In this document: positions 13,032-21,136 of the stretch, one piece after another
Layout of the letters: each line of letters begins with the position of its first letter
Numbering within the stretch: position 1 is the first letter of the stretch
Source of the DNA: a virus
DNA length: 22,897 nucleotides
Virus record (IMG/VR): IMGVR_UViG_3300042465_000359
Location: 1-22,897 of that record
Direction: 5' to 3' (one strand)
Notes under the pieces: model-generated
Database searches by the model: none
What the model was told of the DNA's origin: nothing
What the model saw: the letters and a program-made list of their open reading frames with translations, nothing else
Translations under genes and position numbers: made by a program

Positions 13032-14240
13032 ATGGCTATTACTTCACTATTTGGACCAACACCTCAGCAGTTAATTGCTGCTCAACTAAAAGAAGAAGAA
13101 GAGAAGGATTTTCTTCGTAATCAGCAGATTGCACAGCAGGGCGGTCAGTTTGGTGTGTTTGCTCCTTTGTATCAGGCTAGTCTCAAATTTGGTGATATTA
13201 CTTCTAAAGCAGGCCAGCAAATTACTAAAAGCCTATTCCCAGAAGTACAGAACCCGCAGTTACAACAAGCACAAAAAATAGAGTCTGTATTGCAAAAGTA
13301 CCAAGGACAAAATCTTGGAGATCCTCTTGTTTTGCAAAAGGTCGCTTCTGATCTGTTTACTGCCGGTGCTCCAGATGCTGGCATCAAAGCACTTGCTACT
13401 ATAAAAGCACTAGCGCCTGAAAAAGATGCCGGTCCTTTTGGAAAGATTAACCCATCAGATTATACAACAGAATCCATAGCTGCCTTCCAACAAGGAGGGG
13501 GAAGAGATTACTCTGTTTTGGTTGCCAAACCAAAAGAGGGAGAAGGTACGCAGTTTGAACGTGTCTTAGAAACACTACCGGCAGAGGAAAGACAGGGCTA
13601 TAGAGTTAGGTGGTTAAAAAAACAAACAGAAGGCTCTGGAATGCCTGCTTCTTTGGTACCAATTGCTCTCAAAGAGGCTGACTCAGCTTCTAGTATTGCT
13701 TTTGGAGCACAGGAAGTTAATAGTGTTCTAACAGATTTGCAGTCTGGTAAGTTAAAACTAGGCTTGAAAGAAAACTTTGCAAATTCATTTAAAACCCTTG
13801 CTGGTGCTAGTGATGAAGGAGCTAGGGCTTACAGTAAGTTTAATACAGCATTAGAAACACTTAGAAATGCCCGACTTAATCTTAATGTTGGGGTACAGAC
13901 AGAAGGTGATGCTGTTCGTGCCATGAATGAATTCTTAGGAAACTTCGATAAATACGATACTAAAACAGCAACAGAGCAGTTACAAAGAGTACAACAAAAA
14001 CTAACAGCAGCACAGAGGTCTAAAGAATCTCGTTTATCCGGCCTATACAGTCAATATGGGGTTTCCCTTCCAAAGGGTTTCTTTACTAGTTATGATGGTG
14101 CAGACGCAGGAACAGGACAAAAACAAGCAGTCCCTGATTCTGTTATTGATGCTGAGTTTAACAGACCTGAAAATGCTGGCTGGAAAACATTAGGAAAAGC
14201 CGCATTTAAAAAGAAGTTTTTAGAACTCTACAATAGATAA
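13032..14240 (+). CDS. Internal virion protein, T7 gp15-like position
   Basis: A 402-aa mostly helical protein. It starts MAITSLFGPTPQQLIAAQLK with AAGGA upstream. Features are a Gln-rich first third, helical segments such as YSKFNTALETLRNARLNLNV and a C-terminal DxEFNRPENAGWKTLGKAAF. No enzymatic motif or membrane segment was recognised. It sits between the gp14-like and the large 703-aa gene, as T7 gp15 does. Likely part of the internal core ejected into the cell with DNA. Confidence 0.7.
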   Translation: MAITSLFGPTPQQLIAAQLKEEEEKDFLRNQQIAQQGGQFGVFAPLYQASLKFGDITSKAGQQITKSLFPEVQNPQLQQAQKIESVLQKYQGQNLGDPLVLQKVASDLFTAGAPDAGIKALATIKALAPEKDAGPFGKINPSDYTTESIAAFQQGGGRDYSVLVAKPKEGEGTQFERVLETLPAEERQGYRVRWLKKQTEGSGMPASLVPIALKEADSASSIAFGAQEVNSVLTDLQSGKLKLGLKENFANSFKTLAGASDEGARAYSKFNTALETLRNARLNLNVGVQTEGDAVRAMNEFLGNFDKYDTKTATEQLQRVQQKLTAAQRSKESRLSGLYSQYGVSLPKGFFTSYDGADAGTGQKQAVPDSVIDAEFNRPENAGWKTLGKAAFKKKFLELYNR

Positions 14241-14248
14241 GGATAGTT

Positions 14249-16360
14249 ATGGCAGCGTTGACAAACGATGAAAGAGTTCGTGTTGCTACAGGCCAGTTTG
14301 AGACAAACAAACAGGCTAAAGAACTATACTCAAAACTGTTAAAAGAAACTAAAGATGAAATTAAATCTTTAGAATCTAAGAACACAGCCGAGGCAAAAGC
14401 ACGAATTACTCAGTTAGAAAGAACTGTAAATTTTGTTGAAAACGCAGAAAAGAAGGTAGGCACTGGGAAAGGGATTGTTGGAGGACTTTTAACAGGCGCT
14501 ACAGAACTTGCCGCACTGCCTTTAGATATTGTTGCTGCTATCACAGGCCAGCCTTCGTTTTCCAAGAGAGCACTTGAAGAGGTTGCGGCTAGCGGTATTC
14601 CAACAAGGCCTGCAACAAAAGAACAAGAAGTTCCTTTTGGCGCTTCTAGGGGCGCTGTTCAGATCCCCTTAAGAACACCTTTTGGCACAGCAGTGCAGTC
14701 TGGTGCTTATGCTGTTGCTGGCGGTGCCGATGAAACTGGAATGGCAACAGGTATTCTTGGTGCGGGTCAGTTAATACAGGGACTTTACCAAGTTACCCGT
14801 GCAGGTCTGACGGCAAAACAAACCAGAGATTTAGTCAAAAATCTGCCTGAGAATGACCAGAACACGCTTGCTACGTTTATGCTTAGAGGGCAGTCTGGTA
14901 GTGATCCGCAGACAGCGGCTCTTATCCAGCGATTGAAAAATAATCCAGCAACGGCAGAAATACTAAATGTTTTAGAAGATGCTGCAAAGCGCAAAACACT
15001 TTCTGGCATGGCTCCTATCGCTACAGAAGGTAAAATTGGCGAACCTATCTTCAATGCTGTTAGACAGAAACTAGGAGCACTACAGTATAACATCACTGGT
15101 AAACCAATCCAAGATAAATTTAACAGGGCAAAAGACGTTTTAGGCGGTGCTCCATCTATTTCAATTGATGAAACAATTAAGAGGATGGACGACTTAATTG
15201 GAGAGTTTAGAAACGTAGGCACAGACAGTGCTATTGCGGCTGCGTCAGCATTAGAACGCTCTAAAGGCCGTATGATGACTGAGTTTAATGGTCAGATGTT
15301 ACCTTTAACTACAGTAGAAAAGATTCAAGGCAATCTTTCATCATTTGGTAAAGCATCTGGAGAAGAGAATGTATTTAAGGATGTTGCTCGTTCAGACCAA
15401 CAGAGGATTGCTGCTGTAGTTTTTGGCGGTTTAAAACAAGATTTGGCTATAGGGGCTAAATCAGCAAATACTGATGTTAGAAAAGCATCGCTGTATTTAG
15501 GGCAGGCTAGGGATAGTGTTGAGAAAGGATACACTAATTACAATAACTTTGTTGCTCAGGGATTACCAGAGAAACTTAGAAATGTAAACTTTAATCAATT
15601 AGATGATGCTAGTTTTTCAGACCTATTTAAAGGACTTTCTACAGACCAAAGAAATAAAATACTTCCTTTTATTGAGGCCCAAGCACCAGAGGCAGTAGAT
15701 AGGCTTAGACTGTCCTACTACAATAAGTTTTTAGAAGGCTCTACTAAAAAATTAGATGACGGTACTTTTGGTATAGACTTTGAGAAACTTACAACAAAGT
15801 ATAACACATTAAAACCTGAAGAGCGTGACATTCTTGCTTTTTCTTTGGACACAAATGCAAAAGAATTTGCTCAGAGAATGGATGATGCTACAAAGTTCTT
15901 TAGATACAATATGAAGATTCGTAGTGTTCCAGAAGAGGGTGCTCCGCTGTCTGGAGAGTCCGTGGCAAAGGGACAAGCATTGGTAGGTGCCGGTTTAGGT
16001 TATCAAGCAGCTAAGGGTGCAGACGTTGCTCTAAGGCTCTTTAATGACTTAGCCTCTAATTTAAAAGATACAGATGTCCTAAGGATCTTGTTAACACCTG
16101 AAGGCAAAGATTTCTTAAAGACTGCAAAAATATCACCAGCGGGTCAACAAACAATTACAAAGTTAGAGGCACTACGGGCTAGGGATATAAAACTTCCAGA
16201 TGCTGCTCTTAACTTAAAGAGAAGTTTTGAGACGCTTACTGCTGGCGGCGAAGAAAATCCTAATATTACTCTTCCTGAGCAAACATTTTCTCCAGTGCCT
16301 CTTCCAGACGAAGAAGAGAAAAAACAGAGATACGAACCTATCCCACTGCCGGGACAGTAA
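14249..16360 (+). CDS. Large internal virion protein, T7 gp16-like position
   Basis: A 703-aa protein, the longest in the window. Residues 14-70 are a charged coiled-coil-like stretch. Residues 71-100 (GTGKGIVGGLLTGATELAAL and on to AAITG) and about 164-180 (GMATGILGAGQLIQGLYQV) are glycine/hydrophobic segments that could insert in membranes. The rest is a long helical body. The C-terminus repeats PVPLP and PIPLP around an acidic run. It lacks a recognisable lytic transglycosylase domain like that in T7 gp16, so cell-wall cutting during ejection is not evident. The ribosome site is AAGGA. Function is inferred from size, order and composition. Confidence 0.7.
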   Translation: MAALTNDERVRVATGQFETNKQAKELYSKLLKETKDEIKSLESKNTAEAKARITQLERTVNFVENAEKKVGTGKGIVGGLLTGATELAALPLDIVAAITGQPSFSKRALEEVAASGIPTRPATKEQEVPFGASRGAVQIPLRTPFGTAVQSGAYAVAGGADETGMATGILGAGQLIQGLYQVTRAGLTAKQTRDLVKNLPENDQNTLATFMLRGQSGSDPQTAALIQRLKNNPATAEILNVLEDAAKRKTLSGMAPIATEGKIGEPIFNAVRQKLGALQYNITGKPIQDKFNRAKDVLGGAPSISIDETIKRMDDLIGEFRNVGTDSAIAAASALERSKGRMMTEFNGQMLPLTTVEKIQGNLSSFGKASGEENVFKDVARSDQQRIAAVVFGGLKQDLAIGAKSANTDVRKASLYLGQARDSVEKGYTNYNNFVAQGLPEKLRNVNFNQLDDASFSDLFKGLSTDQRNKILPFIEAQAPEAVDRLRLSYYNKFLEGSTKKLDDGTFGIDFEKLTTKYNTLKPEERDILAFSLDTNAKEFAQRMDDATKFFRYNMKIRSVPEEGAPLSGESVAKGQALVGAGLGYQAAKGADVALRLFNDLASNLKDTDVLRILLTPEGKDFLKTAKISPAGQQTITKLEALRARDIKLPDAALNLKRSFETLTAGGEENPNITLPEQTFSPVPLPDEEEKKQRYEPIPLPGQ

Positions 16361-16361
16361 C

Positions 16362-16802
16362 ATGAGCGAACCAGTCACTCAAGTTGCCAAGGCTGCTGTC
16401 GCTGGCATCAAAGAGGCATTGGCGGTAGGTAAGGAACTAGAGTCAGTCACCAAGGACATCCAAGACCTTGGCAAGGCTGATGTGCAGGCCAGAGCCGCCT
16501 TCCGCAAGAAGCAGCTAAACAGGCCCAAAGATACCTCTGTGTTCTCTGCCGTTGAGGAATGGCGTGGATTATACGAAATTAAGCAGATAGAAGAAGAACT
16601 CAAAAGAGACATCATCGAGAAGCATGGTCCTGCTGCCTGGACTGAGGTAGAAGCCATTAAACAGCGTATCTTGGCAGACAATAAGAACCTAACTGATGAG
16701 TTTGGCAGGGATCTAAAGAAACTTAATGAACTCAAGATTTACTGCTTTTTGGCATCGCTATTCATAGTCACTACTTACTACATCTTTAAAGGACACCTGT
16801 AA
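16362..16802 (+). CDS. Charged coiled-coil protein with C-terminal membrane anchor, lysis region
   Basis: A 146-aa protein starting at the ATG at 16362, 1 bp after the previous stop; a reading from 16227 inside the large gene is unlikely. Residues 1-125 are charged helices, with a conserved-looking stretch VTKDIQDLGKADVQARAAFR. Residues 126-143 (IYCFLASLFIVTTYYIF) are one membrane segment. It directly precedes the holin, sharing its last base with the holin's start. Protein type by layout: a C-tail-anchored lysis accessory protein. I recall the family from aquatic podoviruses without a defined role. A spanin is less likely because there is no lipobox or N-terminal anchor. Confidence 0.7.
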   Translation: MSEPVTQVAKAAVAGIKEALAVGKELESVTKDIQDLGKADVQARAAFRKKQLNRPKDTSVFSAVEEWRGLYEIKQIEEELKRDIIEKHGPAAWTEVEAIKQRILADNKNLTDEFGRDLKKLNELKIYCFLASLFIVTTYYIFKGHL

Positions 16803-17305
16803 TGCTATCGCTTATATCCTCCGCTATCGGCTTCTTTGCCTCTGGATTGCCACAGGTACTGAACTTCTTCCAAGACAAGGCAGATAAGGCTCAGGAACTT
16901 AAACTAGCCCAGATGCAGACTGAGCGTGAACTAGCACTGGCAGAGAGGGGCTTTATAGCCCAGCAGAGGGTCGAGGAGATTAGGACAGACCAGATTGCCC
17001 TCCAGACCGATGCAGACCGCCAGGGAGCCGCTTTAGAGCACGACAAGGCTATTATGAATAACGCCTCTAAGTGGGTTGTTAATCTGAATGGCATCGTAAG
17101 GCCTGCTGTGACCTTTATCTTTGTGCTAGAACTTGTTTTAATCAATATTGGTCTAACCTACTTCCTGCTACAGGGTGGGTTAGGCAGTATGAACGTAGAG
17201 CAGTTTATCGCAGCTACGGATGTTATCTTCTCTGAAGATGAGATGGCTTTGCTGTCAGGAATCATTGCTTTCTGGTTTGGTTCTCGTCAGTGGGGCAAGA
17301 AGTGA
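16802..17305 (+). CDS. Holin, GTA 3TM-type
   Basis: A 167-aa protein with three hydrophobic segments at about 4-22, 98-123 and 148-162. Between the first and second is a long charged helix (residues 24-88). The segment SKWVVNLNGIVRPAVTFIFV and the closing EDEMALLSGIIAFWFGSRQW are typical of the GTA_holin_3TM family. It should form membrane holes at the end of infection so that the endolysin reaches the wall. It precedes the endolysin with a GTGA overlap at 17302-17305. Confidence 0.88.
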   Translation: MLSLISSAIGFFASGLPQVLNFFQDKADKAQELKLAQMQTERELALAERGFIAQQRVEEIRTDQIALQTDADRQGAALEHDKAIMNNASKWVVNLNGIVRPAVTFIFVLELVLINIGLTYFLLQGGLGSMNVEQFIAATDVIFSEDEMALLSGIIAFWFGSRQWGKK

Positions 17306-17781
17306 ATGTATCAAAAGAGTGTATAGAGGGCATCAAAAAGGATGAAGGAGTTAGATTTCGTCCCTATCGCTGTCCTGCTATATTGTGGACTGTTGGCGTT
17401 GGTCATGTTATTGACCCTAATCATATAAAGGTAAAATTAGATGAACGTAAAGGACTTGCAATCCCTGATGGGTGGGATCGAACTCTCACAATGGACGAAG
17501 TCAATGCAATCTTGGCAGCAGACTTGTCTCTCTTTGAACGAGGCGTACTTAGACTATGCCCTCAAGGACTTACCCAAGGCCGCTTTGACGCATTGGTCAG
17601 CTTTAGCTTCAATGTTGGACTCGGCAATCTACAAAGGTCAACAATCCGCATGAAGCATAACCGTGGCGACTTTACTGGCGCTGCGGAGGCTTTTATGGCA
17701 TGGACAAAGGCTGGTGGTAGGGAACTCCCCGGCCTTGTCAAACGCCGTAAGCACGAAAGAGAGATGTACGAGAAAGAATAA
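17302..17781 (+). CDS. Endolysin, GH24 lysozyme with Cys in the catalytic triad
   Basis: A 159-aa lysozyme starting from GTG at 17302 (GTGA overlap with the holin stop). The catalytic motif is Glu15, Cys24, Thr30 with spacing E-x8-C-x5-T (DEGVRFRPYRCPAILWTVGVGH). T4 lysozyme has Asp at the middle position (E11, D20, T26); phage P1 Lyz has Cys51 there, and Cys is functional. Further GH24 motifs are ALVSFSFNVGLGNL and PGLVKRRKHEREMY at the C-terminus. There is no signal peptide or SAR segment, so it relies on the holin. A GTG start at 17290 is the alternative. Cys7 near the N-terminus could in principle pair with Cys24. Confidence 0.92.
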   Translation: MNVSKECIEGIKKDEGVRFRPYRCPAILWTVGVGHVIDPNHIKVKLDERKGLAIPDGWDRTLTMDEVNAILAADLSLFERGVLRLCPQGLTQGRFDALVSFSFNVGLGNLQRSTIRMKHNRGDFTGAAEAFMAWTKAGGRELPGLVKRRKHEREMYEKE

Positions 17782-17802
17782 AAAAAGAGCCTCCGAAGAG
17801 GC
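17781..17802 (-). terminator. UUCG-loop terminator for the minus-strand block
   Basis: On the minus strand: GCCTC, TTCG loop, GAGGC (17802-17789) followed by TC and a run of six T (17786-17781). A UUCG tetraloop with U-tract is a strong rho-independent terminator. It lies 23 bp after the last minus gene and touches the endolysin stop codon. In the plus direction the same hairpin lacks a U-tract. Confidence 0.85.
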
Positions 17803-17824
17803 CCGTTAAGTACTACACCCTAGA

Positions 17825-17947
17825 CTACCAAAAAACCATTATTCTGAGGATGAACAGGTCAATGACGACACAGTGTTCCTCTTCAAAGTCATCAACGTAT
17901 TCAAACCCCAACATACAACCACCAATGATGTGCAGTAATACTGTCAT
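17825..17947 (-). CDS. 40-aa microprotein after ribonucleotide reductase
   Basis: ATG at 17947-17945 lies one base after the nrdJ stop (17949-17951), and TAG is at 17827-17825. It encodes MTVLLHIIGGCMLGFEYVDD followed by an acidic stretch and a hydrophobic end (LFILRIMVFW). The perfect fit between the nrdJ stop and the minus-strand terminator, the GG-x-x-LGFEYVDD core and a weak hydrophobic/acidic pattern support a real gene, although it is too short for automatic tools. There is no separate ribosome site, so translation probably couples to nrdJ. Function unknown; it might be membrane-associated or an nrdJ partner. Confidence 0.6.
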   Translation of the reverse strand: MTVLLHIIGGCMLGFEYVDDFEEEHCVVIDLFILRIMVFW

Positions 17948-17948
17948 G

Positions 17949-19838
17949 TCAGATCTCGCAGTGCCCAGCAACGCAGGCTAATGTTTGTGCACCTTCGACA
18001 TTGTCTTCTACTTCGACTAAGTCGTCCCATTTAATATCTTTAGGCATCTTAGATAGCATCTCTTCGTACTGCTCTTTATTGCATTCCTCATAAGGAGCCT
18101 GTCGGTATGTACCACCAGCCCAAGGCAGGAAGGATACACCAGAGATTTCATCGAAGTTCCTAAACACCCAAGCCCCTACGTCCATCCATTCATCTTCTTT
18201 GACTGAGATGGTCACAGATGGCTTATGCTCACACCAGTGCCGCTGATACATCATCCAGACATCGAGGTGCTCAATTGCTGTTAGATCATCACGCAACCGT
18301 GCTCCTTCGGGAGCCTTCATCGGAAATGAGAAGACTACTGTGCTGTCTGGTCGCATTACGCAATCTTCGGCAGGCACACCAGCAGAAGTCAGGAACGCCG
18401 AGAGAGGGTCCTTTTTATCCCCACGAACACGGCGAATATAATACTGGCTATGTCTAGCGTGAATACCAGAGGCGCTATCAACAAGTTGAGACACAGTGCC
18501 GCTAGGTTTGATACAAGTAATCGCAGCAGACTTAGGAATTCCCAACTGTGTTGCAAGGTCAGAGTTGGTATCAACGGCGACTTTCCGTAGTTGTTCAAGA
18601 GCCTTCGCAGTGCTGTCACTTACCTCTCCCATCCATTTGTTATCTAAGATACCCGTCAACGATACACCTAAGAGACGCTCTTCTTCGGTGTTCTTCTGCC
18701 ACACCTTACGCAGGTAAGGGAAGTGCGTCATCGTAGACTGGAATGTGCCCAGAATCGTTGCTATCCTGATCTTGTTAGCAAGAGACTCTACAGTGTCTTC
18801 TGCCCGTACAACCACTTCCGTGAGATTACAGAACTGGTAGGGGCGCAGGATGATTTCTGAGCAGGGGTTTGTTCCGAAGTCAAAACTAGAATCACGTCTG
18901 CCGTTCTTTGCAGCTTGGCTTTTACTTGCTTCTCTTGAGAAGATTCCTCGCTCTCCAGAGTGACTGTTGTATAGACTTGTCCATTCTTGGAGAAACTGTC
19001 CAATATCTGGTTTAGAGTTATAAGTTGCTGAGTTGTTAGCGAGTGCCCTATGACCATTTTGTTCCCACCAGTTTCCAGATTTACAAGACCGCATACGGTC
19101 ATCCTCAAGGTCCGACAGAGAAATCATTGCACTTCGCCGTACCCCACCGACAACAACAACTTCCCCGATTTTGCAGAGAATATCATGACACTCGATTGAT
19201 GTAAGTTTTCTACCAACTGCTCCTCTAAATTTGGCAATAGTGAACTTAAAAAGTTCGTCCAAAGGTCCGGGACCAGAGGCACGTCCTCCAAAAGTTTTGA
19301 GCCTGGCTCCAGCAGGTCTAATTCTGCTAAGGTCGTATCTTGCCACTTCCCCAGAGTATAGTAAAGCGATGAGCTGGCGTAGTGCCTTAGCCCACCCTTC
19401 CTTAGAGTCTGCAACCGAAATAGTAGTTTGAGAATCAAACAACTGATCTGGTACTTCAGGTAATTGATCGACATATTTGTGCTCCACAGAAAAGCCTACA
19501 CCTGTTCCACAGAGTAGGATGTACATAGCCTCATCGAAGGCTTTAGGGTCATCAACGGGCAGATAAGAACAGTTGTAGCCAGCGGTGTTGTCCCGGTCAA
19601 GGGCCTTACCTGCGGTCATAATAGCCCTCATAGAAGGCATCACTTCTAGGTTCTTGACTGCACTGATAAGTTCTAGGCGTAGGTCATTGTTAGGACTCCA
19701 CTTGTAGTTCTTGTCTAGGTGGTCAAACATAAAAGCAAAGTAACGGTCTACTGACTCGCCCCAATGCTCTCGGCGATTTTGCTCAGGGATGAACCGGCTG
19801 TACCGGCTCTTGGCAATAAAGGTGCTATAGGGTGTCAT
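17949..19838 (-). CDS. nrdJ: Adenosylcobalamin-dependent (class II) ribonucleotide reductase
   Basis: A 629-aa monomeric class II enzyme that reduces ribonucleoside triphosphates to dNTPs using coenzyme B12, with no O2 requirement or second subunit. Cys90 (GYNCSYLP) and Cys337 (QFCNLT) are the reducing pair; Cys326 in NPCSE is the radical cysteine. The 11-residue spacing between 326 and 337 equals that of Cys408 and Cys419 in the Lactobacillus leichmannii enzyme. The C-terminal swinging pair is Cys622/Cys627 (ACVAGHCEI). KPSGTVSQLVDSASGIHARH is another family motif. It is shorter than the 739-aa reference, as usual in phages. GGAG lies 10 nt before the start. The gene overlaps the 54-aa gene by 14 bp and supplies dNTPs for phage replication. 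Confidence 0.95.
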   Translation of the reverse strand: MTPYSTFIAKSRYSRFIPEQNRREHWGESVDRYFAFMFDHLDKNYKWSPNNDLRLELISAVKNLEVMPSMRAIMTAGKALDRDNTAGYNCSYLPVDDPKAFDEAMYILLCGTGVGFSVEHKYVDQLPEVPDQLFDSQTTISVADSKEGWAKALRQLIALLYSGEVARYDLSRIRPAGARLKTFGGRASGPGPLDELFKFTIAKFRGAVGRKLTSIECHDILCKIGEVVVVGGVRRSAMISLSDLEDDRMRSCKSGNWWEQNGHRALANNSATYNSKPDIGQFLQEWTSLYNSHSGERGIFSREASKSQAAKNGRRDSSFDFGTNPCSEIILRPYQFCNLTEVVVRAEDTVESLANKIRIATILGTFQSTMTHFPYLRKVWQKNTEEERLLGVSLTGILDNKWMGEVSDSTAKALEQLRKVAVDTNSDLATQLGIPKSAAITCIKPSGTVSQLVDSASGIHARHSQYYIRRVRGDKKDPLSAFLTSAGVPAEDCVMRPDSTVVFSFPMKAPEGARLRDDLTAIEHLDVWMMYQRHWCEHKPSVTISVKEDEWMDVGAWVFRNFDEISGVSFLPWAGGTYRQAPYEECNKEQYEEMLSKMPKDIKWDDLVEVEDNVEGAQTLACVAGHCEI

Positions 19839-19989
19839 CTAAGTCTATCTCCAATTCATCAAATTTATCTTCTATCTTATCTGCAAACTTCTCTATTAGT
19901 TCTTCTGAAGAAATATCTAGCACTTCCAAGATTGTAATTTCGTCTAACTTCTTCATTCGTTCCATTATATCTCTAATCGTCAACGACAT
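19825..19989 (-). CDS. 54-aa acidic microprotein before nrdJ
   Basis: ATG at 19989-19987, TAG at 19827-19825, minus strand. Residues 1-20 (MSLTIRDIMERMKKLDEITI) are a short helix, followed by LEVLDISSEELIEKF and an acidic end (EDKFDELEIDLDDTL). It overlaps the glycosyltransferase gene end (10 bp) and the nrdJ start (14 bp), so all three are one transcript. The pattern LLDISSEELIEKF is one I recall from small proteins beside phage nrd genes, function unknown. A role in RNR regulation is an idea only. Confidence 0.7.
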   Translation of the reverse strand: MSLTIRDIMERMKKLDEITILEVLDISSEELIEKFADKIEDKFDELEIDLDDTL

Positions 19990-20888
19990 AATCTTTTCAG
20001 TGCTTCATCAAGCCCTGCCTCCCAGTTAGTATAAGGTTCATAACGTATAAGTTCCACTGAGTCATACCATGTAGTCTTGTCTGTATCAGTAGGCAGGTAA
20101 AACCATCCTGTCTTTGACGCAGATCCAACCAAGTTCAATGTCCTTACCCCAAGTGCTCCTGCTAAGTGCGCTACACCAGTGTCAACAGTTACGACTGCCT
20201 TCAATGACTGTATCTTCTTAGCCGTTTCAAGCCAACTTCTACCATCCAAGTGCTCTGGCATAAAGTCAGGCTGAATCTGTAATGATACCACTTTGTGCTT
20301 CTTTGTCAACTGATTATAGAACTTTTCTGCTAAGTTTCTAGGAATAACTTTGGCACTAGCGTTCCATGAATCATTGTCACTGTACCAGCAAAACCCTATC
20401 TGACTAGTCTTCTTTACACCCTTAAACTTGAAGTAACCAGCACTGCCATAGACGGGGCCTCCATCGTCCATAGGAAACAGATTGTACTGTAGCAACAGAG
20501 CCGGTATAGACATCACCTTGACCCGCATTGCCGGCACTTGGCAGTTCTCATCAGTTAGGACACCATCGACACCATCGAGCGAGGCTATCAGGTTCATCAG
20601 TGGCTTTTGCATATAGACACTAACAGACTTTACTGGCAGCTTCTTAAGCAGAGGTATGAACCTAGAGAACATGATTGTGTCGCCAACGCCTTGCTCGTTA
20701 GTGACTATCAGGTGTCTATCTCTAACATCATACCCTGGTTCCCAGATGATAGACCTAGACAGCGGTGTCTTCATCCCAAGAGCAAACTTAACCTTGCGAA
20801 TCTCACGGCACTCATACAGGTTAAAGCCCTTACTCCACTGAGCCTCTTTTAGTAGACCATAGGCCCTATCAAGATCACGCTGACTCAT
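19980..20888 (-). CDS. GT9-like (heptosyltransferase-related) glycosyltransferase
   Basis: A 302-aa protein. The N-terminal ~50 residues are helical, possibly a remnant of a TPR. HLIVTNEQGVGDTIMFSRFI (59-78) and AVVTVDTGVAHLAGALGVRT (231-250) are the two signature blocks of the GT9/heptosyltransferase C-terminal fold seen in TPR-glycosyltransferases. QIGFCWYSDNDSWN and SLQIQPDFMP lie between them. The nucleotide-sugar site would be in the second domain. Phage copies might modify the host surface, phage DNA or virion proteins such as the Thr-rich collagen fibre; nothing shows which. ATGA overlap with the DUF3310 gene upstream and 10-bp overlap with the 54-aa gene downstream tie it to the metabolic operon. 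Confidence 0.8.
   Translation of the reverse strand: MSQRDLDRAYGLLKEAQWSKGFNLYECREIRKVKFALGMKTPLSRSIIWEPGYDVRDRHLIVTNEQGVGDTIMFSRFIPLLKKLPVKSVSVYMQKPLMNLIASLDGVDGVLTDENCQVPAMRVKVMSIPALLLQYNLFPMDDGGPVYGSAGYFKFKGVKKTSQIGFCWYSDNDSWNASAKVIPRNLAEKFYNQLTKKHKVVSLQIQPDFMPEHLDGRSWLETAKKIQSLKAVVTVDTGVAHLAGALGVRTLNLVGSASKTGWFYLPTDTDKTTWYDSVELIRYEPYTNWEAGLDEALKRLCR
20282..20309 (-). promoter_or_regulatory. Possible internal promoter toward nrdJ
   Basis: On the minus strand TTGACA (20309-20304), 16-bp spacer, TATCAT (20287-20282): 11 of 12 consensus bases, spacing one short of ideal. It lies inside the glycosyltransferase gene and would give extra transcripts of the 54-aa gene, nrdJ and the 40-aa gene. 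A chance match is possible. Confidence 0.35.
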
Positions 20889-21136
20889 TTGTAGTACACA
20901 GCCTTTATCTTGTCGTAGTTCTCGATAGCGTACTCAAGATAGTGCTTTGCCTTCTCAAGGTCCTCTTTGCCGTTCTTCTTAGCGTGACGCTGCACATACT
21001 TAATCACATTACACAGCCAAGGGTCCATCTCCCAATCAAGGAAGACATCCCAAGGCTGGATCTGTGTCTTGTAGTGATTGCCGCCAATCTGCCTAGCCTT
21101 GATGTAGTCCGCTAATGTTTCAAGCTGCTGTGACAT
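20885..21136 (-). CDS. DUF3310 protein (T7 gp1.7 nucleotide kinase family)
   Basis: An 83-aa protein with all hallmarks of DUF3310: IGGNHYKTQIQPWDVFLDWE (17-36) and NVIKYVQRHAKKNGKEDLEK (43-62), then AKHYLEYAIE. T7 gp1.7 carries this domain in a longer protein and phosphorylates dTMP and dGMP; single-domain copies are common in phages but their activity is less certain. Fits a dNTP-supply operon with nrdJ. Overlaps the exonuclease gene upstream (17 bp) and the glycosyltransferase downstream (4 bp). Confidence 0.88.
   Translation of the reverse strand: MSQQLETLADYIKARQIGGNHYKTQIQPWDVFLDWEMDPWLCNVIKYVQRHAKKNGKEDLEKAKHYLEYAIENYDKIKAVYYK

Noticed and set aside
16227-16361. Longer N-terminus for the coiled-coil/TM protein
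   Set aside because: It would lie wholly inside the 703-aa gene and adds a basic/hydrophobic stretch that is the other-frame reading of its C-terminus; the ATG at 16362 follows the stop directly.
19832-20029. Plus-strand Ser/Ile-rich 65-aa frame
   Set aside because: It is the antisense of the 54-aa minus-strand gene, which fits overlaps on both sides and the operon direction.
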